From NCBI GenBank assembly GCA_903912445.1, contig CAIWHP010000188.1:1-51703 (forward strand): DNA of 51,703 nucleotides. The letters run 5' to 3'. Positions 9,119 through 17,752 of the stretch are shown one piece after another; position 1 is the stretch's first letter; each line of letters begins with the position of its first letter. This DNA comes from an uncultured Lentisphaerota bacterium (GTDB taxonomy: Bacteria; Verrucomicrobiota; Kiritimatiellia; CAIQIC01). The notes under the pieces are model-generated. The model ran no database searches, was not told where the DNA came from, and saw only the letters and a list, made by a program, of their open reading frames with translations. The position numbers and the translations under genes are program-made.

Positions 9119-10423
9119 CTACAGCAGGCCCAACTGCAACTGACCTTGGTCATTGCCATCCGGCTTGGCTGCGGAGGCGGCGGGTTTCCGGGCGGGGCGC
9201 AGGCGGATGGTTTTCAGGCGCGCCAGCCAACCTTTCGCCTCGCCATTTCCGGCCAGGGCCGCCTGGCGGAAGCACTGCTTGGCTTCGACGTAATTGCACG
9301 GCACCAGCTTGCCCTCGAAGTACAGGGCCCCGAGGTTGACGCAGGCCGCTGCGTTCCCCTTGGCAGCTTTCTTGAACAGCTGCAGCGCCGTCGGGATGTC
9401 CTGCGCGACGCCCTCTCCCCTCAGATACATCTCCCCCATGGCATTCTGCGCCTCGGTGACTTCGATCTCTTTCAGTTGGGGGTCCTGGGTCGCGGCTTTG
9501 CGGAACCACAGCAACGCACCGGCGAAATCCTGCGCCACGCCCAGCCCTGCCCGGCACAAACGGCCGAGTGCGTTTTGGGCCATGCCGTTGCCTTGGACGG
9601 CGGCCAAACGATACAACTCCGCCGCGCGCTCCAGCTCCTGCGGGACGCCCCGCCCCTGTTCGTGCAGTTTCCCGAATTCATATTGACCTGCAGAGTCACC
9701 CTCTTCTGCAGCCCGCCGGAACCACTGCACGGCTTCCGCCAGGTGGACTGACGTAGGGCCGCTATAGGGCTCGCTCAAGCCGCAGCCCAGGTACCACTGG
9801 GCCGGCGCAGACTCGAGTTGGGCGGCATCGCGGTACACCTGCAGGAGTTTCGCCACGTCGCGCTCCGCATCCAACGCGTACGCATAAAGAATCCCCAGGT
9901 TGTAATAGCCGGCGGTGTTGCCCAGTGCAACGGCCTGTTCAAAGCAGCGGACAACCGTGGCGGCCTCTGCGTTACGGCGGCGCAACAGCCAGCCCAGATC
10001 AATCCAGGCGCCTGCATGGTCCTGGGCGGTCGCTTTGCGCAGCCACAGTTCGGCGGCTTCTTCGTTGCGGAGCGGCGCCGGCCCCCAGGCATAGATCAGG
10101 CCCAGCTGGTTCTGGGCCCCGGCATGCCCCTGCCCGGCCGCCTCCAGAAACCACTTGAGCGCGAGCTGCTGCCGGCCCACATCCTGGCCCGGAGCGTGGT
10201 CGAGGCGGGTGTAATATTTACCGAGCGCAAATTGGGCCTGGACCTGCCCTTCGCAGGCCTCCTGCCGCAACGTCTTCAACGATTTGGCTTGGGTGTCGGC
10301 TGTCACGGGGGAAGTCTTAGACAGCGCCGCTGGCTTTGTCGAGAACCGACAACCCGGACCAAGGTGCGACAAGCAGTCGGCAGCACCAAGGACGTCGGCT
10401 GCCACGGCACACGGCTCATGCAT
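9119..10423 (-). CDS. Sel1/tetratricopeptide-like repeat protein
   Basis: About 434 residues made of roughly nine Sel1-like repeats of about 36 residues, each with the pattern A-x2-xLGxxYxxGxGVxxDxxxAxxWFxKAA. Examples are GQYEFGKLHEQGRGVPQEL, AQNALGRLCRAGLGVAQDF, AQNAMGEMYLRGEGVAQDI and ACVNLGALYFEGKLVPCNY. Such alpha-solenoids mediate protein-protein contacts. No signal peptide or membrane helix is evident. The start is uncertain: ATG 10423 is the last in-frame ATG that leaves room for the divergent gene at 10502, but no clear ribosome binding site precedes it. The C-terminus is basic (RLKTIRLRPARKP). Confidence 0.8.
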   Translation of the reverse strand: MHEPCAVAADVLGAADCLSHLGPGCRFSTKPAALSKTSPVTADTQAKSLKTLRQEACEGQVQAQFALGKYYTRLDHAPGQDVGRQQLALKWFLEAAGQGHAGAQNQLGLIYAWGPAPLRNEEAAELWLRKATAQDHAGAWIDLGWLLRRRNAEAATVVRCFEQAVALGNTAGYYNLGILYAYALDAERDVAKLLQVYRDAAQLESAPAQWYLGCGLSEPYSGPTSVHLAEAVQWFRRAAEEGDSAGQYEFGKLHEQGRGVPQELERAAELYRLAAVQGNGMAQNALGRLCRAGLGVAQDFAGALLWFRKAATQDPQLKEIEVTEAQNAMGEMYLRGEGVAQDIPTALQLFKKAAKGNAAACVNLGALYFEGKLVPCNYVEAKQCFRQAALAGNGEAKGWLARLKTIRLRPARKPAASAAKPDGNDQGQLQLGLL

Positions 10424-10501
10424 CCGGCGCAGATGGCTCAAGCTTGCGACGGGCGGCAGGCATCTTGTAGAGTCGTGCTCGCCACCAACCCGGGGAATGA
10501 A

Positions 10502-12067
10502 ATGAACAGCAACAGATTCAGCCGCTGCAGCGCCCTCCTGCTCGGCGCCGTCCTCGCCGTCCCGCTGCACGCCGCCCCGGTGCTGTCCCGCGCGCAAAGC
10601 GAGCGCATGGACCCGGGTGTCCGCGGTCTGCCTCTCGTCATCTTTAATGACGACGGTGATGACTTGAAGTCTCCCGCCTACGGCTACCCCGACCTGTGGG
10701 TTCCTGCCGGCCCCAAGCCTCCCCTCCGGCCCGTCCGCAGCGTCCAAGATTGCCTTGGCTACCGCCTCGAACCCCTCGCCGGCACCGTGGCCAAGGGCCT
10801 CGCGTTTTGCGGCAACTTCGGCGTGCCGGTTTGGGACCTGCCGCGGGTCCGCCTTGCCGCGCTTGGTGACGACCCGCTGGCGCCGATCATGGATTTTTGG
10901 AGGAGAGATGGACGCGTGTTTTTCTTCTCGATGCGCATGAACGACTACCATCATGGCTGGTCGAACGCCGCGGATTTATGGCACGAGTTTCGGCGTGCGC
11001 ATCGGCATTGGTTCCTCCAACCGCCGCCGGAAGGGGACTGGCAAACACAATTTCTTCCATGGCTCGACGGCCGGGGCCCGAAGCCTTCGTTCAAGGCCGA
11101 AGCCTTGGCGTACAATTACGCCCTCCCCGAAGTGCGTGCCTACTTTCTCGCGACGCTGCGCGAGGCCTGCCAGCGCTACGCTTTGGACGGTGTGGAACTC
11201 GACTGGCTGCGGTATCCGTCGCTCTTCCGTGAGGGCGAAGTAAAGGCCGCGACCATGACCGCATTTGTCGGCGAAGCGCGCGCGATTCTCGACGCGGCGG
11301 CCAAGCGCCGTGGCCACCCGATGCGGTTGGTGAGCCGGGTGCCGGATTCGCCGGACAAAGCCCGTGCCGTCGGATTGGACGTGGAAGCCTGGCTCAAGGC
11401 CGGCTGGCTTGACGCGGTCATCGCCGGACACGGCGGCAGCTTTTCCGCGGCTGAACTGGAAAAATGGGTGGCCTTGGCCCATCGCCACCAAGTGCCCGTT
11501 TATGGCGTGCTGGACCGGAGAAGCTTTGGCCGCAAGACCTTCGCGCGTTACGGCACCCCGGAATCTCTGCGTGCTGCCATCGCCACGCTCTGGCTCAAGG
11601 GCGCTGACGGGTTGTATTTCTTCAACTACTACCTGCCCCCGGAGTATCCTCTGCTGGGCGAGTTCGCCGATCGCGCCCGGCTTGCGCGTCTGCCCAAGGA
11701 ATACTTTTTGGATGCGAATAACGGGGCCGATTACAACGGCACCCTAAGCCGCGGCCCCGCCCCGGTCGCGATCCAGGCCGGCGCGACCGCTGCCGTTTCC
11801 CTGTGCGTGGCCGACAACCCTGCACAGGCCAGCGACCTCCGGCTCGAACTTGTGTGGGAGGGAACCGCGGGACTCGAACCGCCCGCCGTCAGTCTCAACG
11901 GCCATGCGCTGAGCAGCCTGCGCATGGTGCGCCACGGCGCAACCTGCGTCGTCTCTGGCACCTTGCCGGAGTTGAAGCAGACGCTCCGTCTGGGCCAAAA
12001 CCAGTTCGTATTTTCGGCGTCAACCCCGGCTACACTTGTCTCGCTAAGCGTTGGAATCGTTCCATGA
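10502..12067 (+). CDS. Exported putative TIM-barrel glycoside hydrolase (GH10-like)
   Basis: A 521-residue protein with signal peptide (residues 1-25, ending in AVPLHAAP). The central region resembles the family-10-like putative glycosyl hydrolases: ALAYNYALPEVRAYFLATLREACQRYALDGVELDWLRYP has the usual strand ending in an acidic residue (DGVELDW), followed by AILDAAAKRRG, LRLVSRVP, DVEAWLKAGWLDAVI and GADGLYFFNYY barrel elements. Residues from about 415 on look like a beta-sandwich (LRLELVWEGTAGLEPPAVSLNGH). The frame is open far upstream, but ATG 10502 has GGGGA ahead and begins the signal peptide. It is divergent from the Sel1 gene. Substrate unknown. Confidence 0.75.
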   Translation: MNSNRFSRCSALLLGAVLAVPLHAAPVLSRAQSERMDPGVRGLPLVIFNDDGDDLKSPAYGYPDLWVPAGPKPPLRPVRSVQDCLGYRLEPLAGTVAKGLAFCGNFGVPVWDLPRVRLAALGDDPLAPIMDFWRRDGRVFFFSMRMNDYHHGWSNAADLWHEFRRAHRHWFLQPPPEGDWQTQFLPWLDGRGPKPSFKAEALAYNYALPEVRAYFLATLREACQRYALDGVELDWLRYPSLFREGEVKAATMTAFVGEARAILDAAAKRRGHPMRLVSRVPDSPDKARAVGLDVEAWLKAGWLDAVIAGHGGSFSAAELEKWVALAHRHQVPVYGVLDRRSFGRKTFARYGTPESLRAAIATLWLKGADGLYFFNYYLPPEYPLLGEFADRARLARLPKEYFLDANNGADYNGTLSRGPAPVAIQAGATAAVSLCVADNPAQASDLRLELVWEGTAGLEPPAVSLNGHALSSLRMVRHGATCVVSGTLPELKQTLRLGQNQFVFSASTPATLVSLSVGIVP

Positions 12068-12185
12068 CATGTTCAAGCCGGGGAGCGTGGCATGCCGGCG
12101 TCAAAAGCCATGGGCATAATTGACTTGCGATGCAGGGCGGGGTGCTCTTCAATGCCGGGAACAAATCGGGCATAGGAGAATGGTC

Positions 12186-13118
12186 ATGCAGACAAAGCAA
12201 GGGTGTGCGGGATGGGGTTTGCTGATCACGGTGCTCGCCTGGTGCGCTGGCCTCCCGCCGGCGGCTGCTCAATATACCTTCACGACCAATGCCGGCACCC
12301 TCACCATCACCAGCTTCACCGGTTCCGGCGGCACGGTGATCAGCCACGGCAAGTCGACCAATGACCTGCCGATCATCGGCATTGGGGACAATGCGTTCCA
12401 AGCCTGCCGCGACCTGCTGCGCGTCACGATACCGGACAGCATTACCAGCATCGGGCCATGGGCGTTCGCGTCGTGCACCAGTCTGACCAACGTCACGATG
12501 GGCAACGGCGCCACCAACCTCGGGGACCATGCGTTCGATTATTGCCCCAGCCTGACCCAGGTCATAATCGGCAGTAATGTGACCAGCATCGGGCAATGGG
12601 TGTTCGCCTCCTGTACCCGGCTGGCCAGCATCACGATTCCAGACAGCGTCACCAGCATCGGGGACTATGCCTTCGATTTATGCACCGGCCTGACCAACAT
12701 CACCCTGGGCAGTCACCTCCATAGCATCGGGGACTGGGCGTTCTTATCCTGTGGCAAATTAGCCAGCATCACGATCCCCGACAGTGTGGTCAACCTGGGG
12801 GACTGGGCGTTCCAAAACTGCACAAACCTGACCCGCGTCACACTTCCCAAAAACATTACCAGCCTGGGAAACCACATGTTCTATAACTGCACGAAGCTGG
12901 GCAGCGTCACGATTCCAGCCACCGTCACCCGCGTGGGCAGCTATGCGTTCTACGGCTGTACCAGTCTGAGGGGCGTTTATTTCCAAGGCAACGCCCCCGA
13001 GGGTGGTGCTGACTCGTCCATGTTCTCCGGCGCCAATCAGGCGACCGTCTATTACTTGCCCGGCACCACAGGCTGGGAGTCGACCTTCGGCGGTCGCCCG
13101 ACCGCTTTAAGCAAGTAA
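12186..13118 (+). CDS. BspA-like leucine-rich repeat (LRR_5) exported protein
   Basis: A 310-residue protein with signal peptide (MQTKQGCAGWGLLITVLAWCAGLPPAAAQ). About nine LRR_5 repeats of 23 residues follow, each reading like SITIPDSVTSIGDYAFDLCTGL, then a closing ATVYYLPGTTGWESTFGGRPTAL module that is common at the end of such proteins in PVC bacteria. These repeats usually form surface-exposed binding scaffolds; the ligand is unknown. ATG 12186 is chosen because AGGAGA lies about seven bases upstream, whereas ATG 12180 is too close. It has no membrane anchor or sorting domain, so it is probably secreted or periplasmic. Confidence 0.85.
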   Translation: MQTKQGCAGWGLLITVLAWCAGLPPAAAQYTFTTNAGTLTITSFTGSGGTVISHGKSTNDLPIIGIGDNAFQACRDLLRVTIPDSITSIGPWAFASCTSLTNVTMGNGATNLGDHAFDYCPSLTQVIIGSNVTSIGQWVFASCTRLASITIPDSVTSIGDYAFDLCTGLTNITLGSHLHSIGDWAFLSCGKLASITIPDSVVNLGDWAFQNCTNLTRVTLPKNITSLGNHMFYNCTKLGSVTIPATVTRVGSYAFYGCTSLRGVYFQGNAPEGGADSSMFSGANQATVYYLPGTTGWESTFGGRPTALSK

Positions 13119-13288
13119 TTGCGATTCCATGGCAAGGTGGATTAGAGGCCGGCAGCTTTCGCACATACGAATCTCATGCTGACTTGTGCGTGCGTAGCAA
13201 CAGCATTGGTTTATCTGCGTACGCGAGGTCACGTCTGGACCGCGAGAATTGGGAGCTGGCGGTTTCTTCGCCGCTCCTGCGACGATCC

Positions 13289-14060
13289 TCAAGGGGCGGA
13301 CCGGCCAAAGACCCGGCTAATGGCTTCCAGGTGGGCCTGTCCAGACTGCGCCTCGGGCAGCAGGAAGCCGCCCTCCGTCCATTCGTTCCAGGCATTGACC
13401 AGCAGGGCGAAGGGCTGCCGCGGATCGCGCCTGATGAAATGGTCCGCATCCCGCAACAACTGTTCAAACCGCTCGGGTGTGTTCCCGACGACCACCGGCA
13501 CGTAGGGATATTCCTGCCGCCCGGTCTTGGGCGCGACAGGGAAACCTCCCGCACGCACCGGGGCGTGACGTCCCAGCCTTGGGTCACCACGGGCAGATTC
13601 ACCAGCGGGACCGCGAGCATCGTCGCCCAATGCTGGCGGTGTACTTCCATGACATCCGCATAGTCCTCGGTCCCGTCAGGCCGGACCTTCTTGGCCGTGG
13701 TCACATTGTAGCGACACATGCTCCGGAAGCCGGCGTCCTTCAACAGGGCGGCTTCCACAGGAGTGCTGACCATACCGTTCCCGGCTGCCAGATCGATCTC
13801 GCGTGTGGACCACTTGGGATCGCTCTCATTAAAATAGCCCCAGGTCGGCTGCAACGGCTGGTGATGGCCGGGGAACCGGGGCACGGCCGCCTTCATGCCC
13901 TCCCATTCGGTCCAACCCTAGCCTTTCCAAGCGGTGCCGCAGGTGTAGTTGTGCCAGTGCGGATAATAAACAGCCACGACCTCGGGCCGTTTGGCAGGCG
14001 CTGCCGGTTCGTTGGTCGCCAGTAGCGGCGTGCCTGGCCTCGGCCCCAGAAACAGGCGCG
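13289..14060 (-). pseudogene. Broken WbsX/GH99-like glycoside hydrolase
   Basis: The reading from 14060 down gives VVAVYYPHWH, then a TAG at 13920-13918 inside WKG*GWTEWEGMKAA where homologues have WGKGWTEW, then PLQPTWGYFNESDP. At about 13555-13575 the frame changes between WDVTPRC and VRAGGFPVAPKTG. The last frame carries YPYVPVVVGNTPERF and the diagnostic NAWNEWTEGGFLLPE, ending in TGA at 13289. No start codon or signal peptide is found; the frame runs upstream into the AraC gene. One nonsense, one frameshift and a missing 5' end mark it as a relic of a TIM-barrel endoglycosidase of the WbsX group. Confidence 0.8.
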
Positions 14061-14099
14061 CCAGCGCCCGGCCCGGCAGGCTGCGCTCAGGCTTAACGT

Positions 14100-15173
14100 T
14101 TATGTACGTTCCCTCGCTTTGCGCGGCGAGCAGCCGAAGTGTTTGCTGAAGAGCGTGGCGAAATACTGGCTGGAGGCAAAACCGCAGTCGAGCGCGACCT
14201 CCAGCACGCTGCGGTCGGGCTGTGTGCGCAGCTGCCGGGCGGCGAGCTCAAGGCGCTGGCGGTTCAGATGCTGGATGGGCGTCGCATTGAAGAGCTGCTT
14301 GGTGTGGTGGATGAAGTGCGTCACGCCCAGCCCGCACTGCCACGCCATCGCATCGACGGTCGAGTTCTTGGCCAGCTGCGCGGGATGCTGGCGCAGGTCG
14401 TCCCAGTACAGCGCGACGGTCCGCTGCGTACTGGAGAGCGAGGCGTCGAGCGGCACGGCGCGCTGCCGGCACATGTCGAGCACCAGTACGAAGAGCTCGT
14501 TCAGGTAGGCCGCCAGCCGCGAGACGTTGCTGCCGGCGCGGTCCGCCGCGACCGCCTCCGCGATGCGCTGGAAGCAGCTCCGCAGCTCGGGCGTCGCGCG
14601 CCAGACGGGGCGCTCGGTGTGGCGCAGGATGTGGGTCAGCTCCGCCAGGTCGGCCTTCGTGAGCACGATCCACGCCGGCCAGCGCCAGGGCTGGTGCGGG
14701 CGCCCCACTCCGACATCGAGGATCAGCCAGTGCAGCCGGCCCGCGGCCACCTGCGGGCTGCCGACGCGGTGCGGCTGCCAGGGCCGGGTGATGGTTAGGT
14801 AGTCGGGCTTGAGCTGGCAGATGTGGCGGTCGACGGCGAAGGCCACGCCGCCGCGCTCGAGGTAGGTCAGCTCGATGCCCTCGTTGCGGTGCCAGTCGAG
14901 GCCCCAGTCCTGTACATAACGGGCATCCCAGAAGCCCAGCGACTTGAGCCCCGGCAGCGCGCGCGGCCGCAGCCTGCGGCCGGGATAGTGCCCGCGCGCC
15001 AGCGCCGCGAACTGCACATGGCCACGCCGCACCGCCGCGGCCAGTGGCGCGCAGGTGTCGGCCTGGAAGGTGCGCCCCTGCTCCTGGTAGATCGGGATCA
15101 GCCCGGCCCTATGTTCATTTTCTTTCACAATAATTTCCGGCACGACGCCGGCCTGCGTTGCGGCTACCTTCAT
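14100..15173 (-). CDS. AraC family transcriptional regulator
   Basis: About 357 residues. The N-terminal cupin-like sensor region holds GFWDARYVQDWGLDWHRNEGIELTYLERG and LTITRPWQPHRVG. The C-terminal 100 residues carry the two AraC helix-turn-helix motifs (NSTVDAMAWQCGLGVTHFIHHTKQLF and SVLEVALDCGFASSQYFATLFSKHFGCSPRKARE). It probably senses a sugar and regulates neighbouring catabolic genes. The start is ambiguous: ATG 15173 (MKVAATQAG) is preferred over ATG 15230. Neither has a clear ribosome binding site, and a 25-bp inverted repeat lies upstream. Its stop is followed at once by the WbsX relic, a plausible former target. Confidence 0.86.
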   Translation of the reverse strand: MKVAATQAGVVPEIIVKENEHRAGLIPIYQEQGRTFQADTCAPLAAAVRRGHVQFAALARGHYPGRRLRPRALPGLKSLGFWDARYVQDWGLDWHRNEGIELTYLERGGVAFAVDRHICQLKPDYLTITRPWQPHRVGSPQVAAGRLHWLILDVGVGRPHQPWRWPAWIVLTKADLAELTHILRHTERPVWRATPELRSCFQRIAEAVAADRAGSNVSRLAAYLNELFVLVLDMCRQRAVPLDASLSSTQRTVALYWDDLRQHPAQLAKNSTVDAMAWQCGLGVTHFIHHTKQLFNATPIQHLNRQRLELAARQLRTQPDRSVLEVALDCGFASSQYFATLFSKHFGCSPRKARERT

Positions 15174-15252
15174 AAAAAAACGCCGAAGCTTTGGCAAGCC
15201 CGGTGTGGCGGCGGCAAACGGAACGGTCATGACTGACACGATGCAGACTTCT

Positions 15253-15328
15253 TGGTGGGCGGGGCTTCCAGCCCCGCGCGGGTTGTGTAGTGACGTGGGG
15301 TTTGCGGGGCTGGAAGCCCCGCCCACCA
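15253..15328. repeat. REP-like element: 25-bp perfect inverted repeat
   Basis: The arms at 15253-15277 and 15304-15328 are exact reverse complements, separated by 26 bp. Each arm is itself a hairpin, with GCGGGGCT and AGCCCCGC around a GGA loop. The GGGGCTTCCAGCCCC core is typical of bacterial REP/BIME elements. It lies in the divergent region between the AraC gene and the sugar isomerase operon. No REP-associated transposase is in the window. Confidence 0.8.
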
Positions 15329-15413
15329 GTTATTTCGGCCACTTGGCGGACTACGGCAGGTACTTTTTCGACCGACAAGCTGAAAACGTAAACCAAATCA
15401 GGAGAGCAGGTCC

Positions 15414-16241
15414 ATGAGCAAGATCCGGATCGGCGTCAACATGGAGTTCGTCCGGCACGACGACAAGCCCTTCGAGTGGGGCGTCAAGAAGGCCGCGGAG
15501 CTGGGCTACGAGTATTGCGAGCCGATGGTCCACTGGGGCCGCGAGCTGCTCAGCGAGGCGGGCTATTTCCACAGCGTCTCGCTGCTCGACGACCCGCTGC
15601 GGGTCAAGCGCGCCTGCGCCCAGGCGGGAATCAAGGTCTCCGGCCTGAGCACGCACTGCCCGCTCTGCAAGCCGGAAGCCAGCGCGGAATGGCTCAAGCA
15701 GGCGATCCGCTTTGCCGCCGAGTGCGGCGCGCCGGTGGTCAATACCGACGAAGGGCCCAAGCCCAAGTGGACCACCAAGGCCGAGGATTTCACGCTGATG
15801 CGCTATACCCTGATGGAGGCTGCGCTGGTCGCCGAGCCGCGCGGCATCCTGATCGGCATCGAGCCGCACCAGCAGTACAGCAAGACGCCCGCGGGCCTCG
15901 ACCGCATCAGCAAGCTCGTCAAGAGTCCCGCCATCGGCATCAACTTCGACACCGGCAACAGTTACCTCGCCGGGCAGGGCGATCCCTATGCCTGGCTGGA
16001 AAGCGTCGTCGGCCGGCTCGTGCATCTGCACGCGAAGGACATCTCCCTGCAACAGGCCGGCGCGGAACGCGGCAAGGTCACCGGCACGCCGGTTGGCTGC
16101 GCGTGCGGCGATGGCGTGATTGATTGGGCGCGCGTCATCAAGATCTGCAAGAAGGCCAAGCGCGACATCGTGTTCAGCGTCGAGTGCGGTACGGTCGAGC
16201 AGGCCGCGCGCTCGATCAAGCATCTGGAGAAACTCATCTGA
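15414..16241 (+). CDS. Sugar phosphate isomerase/epimerase (xylose isomerase-like TIM barrel)
   Basis: A 275-residue cytoplasmic protein of the AP endonuclease 2 / xylose isomerase-like fold. Conserved metal-site strands are visible: GIEPHQQ (Glu), GINFDTGNSYLAG (Asp), LVHLHAKDI (His and Asp) and IVFSVECGT (Glu). This is the divalent-metal set of keto-sugar epimerases and inosose isomerases. The start at 15414 has AGGAGAG ahead. Thirteen bases separate it from the oxidoreductase gene, so the two form an operon. Paired isomerase and Gfo/Idh genes are typical of oxidative epimerisation or deglycosylation of sugars. The exact substrate is not predictable. Confidence 0.82.
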   Translation: MSKIRIGVNMEFVRHDDKPFEWGVKKAAELGYEYCEPMVHWGRELLSEAGYFHSVSLLDDPLRVKRACAQAGIKVSGLSTHCPLCKPEASAEWLKQAIRFAAECGAPVVNTDEGPKPKWTTKAEDFTLMRYTLMEAALVAEPRGILIGIEPHQQYSKTPAGLDRISKLVKSPAIGINFDTGNSYLAGQGDPYAWLESVVGRLVHLHAKDISLQQAGAERGKVTGTPVGCACGDGVIDWARVIKICKKAKRDIVFSVECGTVEQAARSIKHLEKLI

Positions 16242-16254
16242 AAGGAAACCGACC

Positions 16255-17538
16255 ATGCAACAAACCTCCCGTCGTAATTTCATCAAGACCGGCGTGCTCG
16301 CCGGTCTCGCGCTCCCGCACGTCTTCTCCGAATCGGCCCGCGCGCAGGCGCCAGGCCCGAACAGCCGGCTCGGCGTCGGCTTCATCGGCTGCGGCGGCCG
16401 CGCTGGCGCGCACATGCACATGCTCGAAGGTTTGAAGAAGGAAGGCATGCCCATCGAGTTCGTCGCCGTCTGCGATGTTTATCGCCCGCACGCGGAGCGC
16501 GGCCAGAAGCGGCTCAAGGCCGGGCAACTCTACATGGATCACCGCGAGCTGCTCGCGCGCAAGGATATCGACCTCGTCTGCATTGCGACGCCCGATCACC
16601 ATCACGGCTACCAAGCGATTGACGCGCTCCAAGCCGGCAAGCACGTCTACTGCGAAAAGCCCGTCACGCACTGGCGGCAGTTCGAGTTGACCCGCAAGCT
16701 CGCCGACGTCGCCGCAGCCTCGCCTTGCACCTTCCAGCTCGGCACGCAGGCGATGAGCGATGGCGCGTGGCATCAGATGAAGAAGCTTGTCAAGGAAGGC
16801 CTGATAGGCAAGCCGCTCTTCGGCGAGACCAGCTTCTTCCGTATCGGCGACTGGGGTGAGCGCGGGATGCACGTTGATGATCCCAACGCCAAGCCCGGCC
16901 CCGACCTCAACTGGGAAGCGTTCCTCGGCGATGCGCCCAAGCGCGACTTCAGCGTGGACCGCTTCTTCCGCTGGCGCCTGTTCGAGGATTATGCCGGCGG
17001 CCCCGTCACCGACCTCTTCCCCCACAGCCTCACGCAGGTCGTGGACATCCTCGGCGTCGGCTTCCCCTCGACCGTCGTCTCGGTCGCGGGCATCGACCGG
17101 TACAACTACGAACTGCGCGACGTGCCGGACACCATCAGCCTGCTCGCGCAGTTCCCCGAGAAAGTCACCATCAGCGTGCTCGGCACACAGGCCAACGACT
17201 TCTACGCCACGCCCCAGCGCGGCGCCGGCGGGCACTGCCCCGTGATCCGCGGCTGGGATGGCTCGCTCACGATCGACAAGAACAACAAGGAAATCATCTT
17301 CACCGGCATCCGCGAGAAGGATGGCAAGCCCGACCAGCGCTTCCCCATCGAGCATGGCGAGAACAACACCGAGCACTGGAAGAACCTCATCTCCTGCGCA
17401 CAGGCCGGCAAGAAGGACACCTGGAGCCCGATGGAACTCGCCTTCCGTACACAGACCATCCTCCAGATGGCCGCGCTCGGCGCCAAGCAGGGCAAGGTCG
17501 CCCGCTTCGACGCCAAGCAGCGTCAGATCGTGCTCTGA
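16255..17538 (+). CDS. Gfo/Idh/MocA family oxidoreductase, Tat-exported
   Basis: A 427-residue NAD(P)-dependent sugar or glycoside oxidoreductase. The N-terminus SRRNFIKTGVLAGLAL is a twin-arginine signal, which implies export folded with bound cofactor. The Rossmann loop VGFIGCGGRAGAHM (about residues 41-54) and the EKP motif (134-136, YCEKPVTH) are intact, and the C-terminal domain (FEDYAGGPVTDLFPHSLTQV) is of the PVC/Bacteroidetes type. ATG 16255 follows AAAGGAAAC; the longer open frame from 16120 overlaps the isomerase gene and is rejected. Second gene of the 15414-17538 operon. Some Tat-exported relatives act on glycosides by transient C3 oxidation, but this activity is not shown here. 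Confidence 0.88.
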   Translation: MQQTSRRNFIKTGVLAGLALPHVFSESARAQAPGPNSRLGVGFIGCGGRAGAHMHMLEGLKKEGMPIEFVAVCDVYRPHAERGQKRLKAGQLYMDHRELLARKDIDLVCIATPDHHHGYQAIDALQAGKHVYCEKPVTHWRQFELTRKLADVAAASPCTFQLGTQAMSDGAWHQMKKLVKEGLIGKPLFGETSFFRIGDWGERGMHVDDPNAKPGPDLNWEAFLGDAPKRDFSVDRFFRWRLFEDYAGGPVTDLFPHSLTQVVDILGVGFPSTVVSVAGIDRYNYELRDVPDTISLLAQFPEKVTISVLGTQANDFYATPQRGAGGHCPVIRGWDGSLTIDKNNKEIIFTGIREKDGKPDQRFPIEHGENNTEHWKNLISCAQAGKKDTWSPMELAFRTQTILQMAALGAKQGKVARFDAKQRQIVL

Positions 17539-17573
17539 AGCAAGCGATCAGCTTTCAGCAATCAGCCATCGGC

Positions 17574-17652
17574 TTTCCAAGGTTTGGAATACAAAATGCG
17601 AGTTTTTCCAAGCCTTGGAAAAGCCGAGCGTTCCCTTTTCCAAAGCCTTGGA
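17574..17652. repeat. Palindrome array B, three copies at about 32-bp spacing
   Basis: TTTCCAAGGTTTGGAA (17574-17589), TTTCCAAGCCTTGGAAA (17605-17621, within longer T and A runs) and TTTTCCAAAGCCTTGGA (17636-17652). The dyad centres at 17581.5, 17613 and 17645.5 are 31.5 and 32.5 bp apart. The array sits upstream of the two-component operon and downstream of the oxidoreductase gene. Confidence 0.8.
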
Positions 17653-17680
17653 CCCTGTGCGGCTGTCCGAGCCTCCTGCC

Positions 17681-17726
17681 GTAGTGCATTTTGACTACAC
17701 GACGCCGGCGCGGGATGCGTTATCAT
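17681..17726 (+). promoter_or_regulatory. GTAG-N10-CTAC operator with TATCAT box before the two-component operon
   Basis: GTAGTGCATTTTGACTAC (17681-17698) is an inverted repeat with 4-bp arms. A TGCGTTATCAT box follows, with TATCAT at 17721-17726, forty bases after the operator start. The same two blocks with identical spacing precede the sulfatase operon (25672-25717). The -35 position (CACGAC) is poor, and the operator would be centred near -43, as for a class II activator. A response regulator such as 19396-20028 is a candidate binder, which would make the system autoregulatory. Confidence 0.6.
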
Positions 17727-17752
17727 CGCGCAGCGGAGATTGAATTGATCCT

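Noticed and set aside
9818-10501. Upstream extension of the glycoside hydrolase frame
   Set aside because: It lies antisense to the Sel1 gene, and a signal peptide with ribosome binding site begins at 10502.
17691-17726. TTGACT...TATCAT as an ordinary sigma-70 promoter
   Set aside because: The spacer would be 24 bp, too long for sigma-70; the TTGAC is better explained as part of the GTAG-N10-CTAC dyad.
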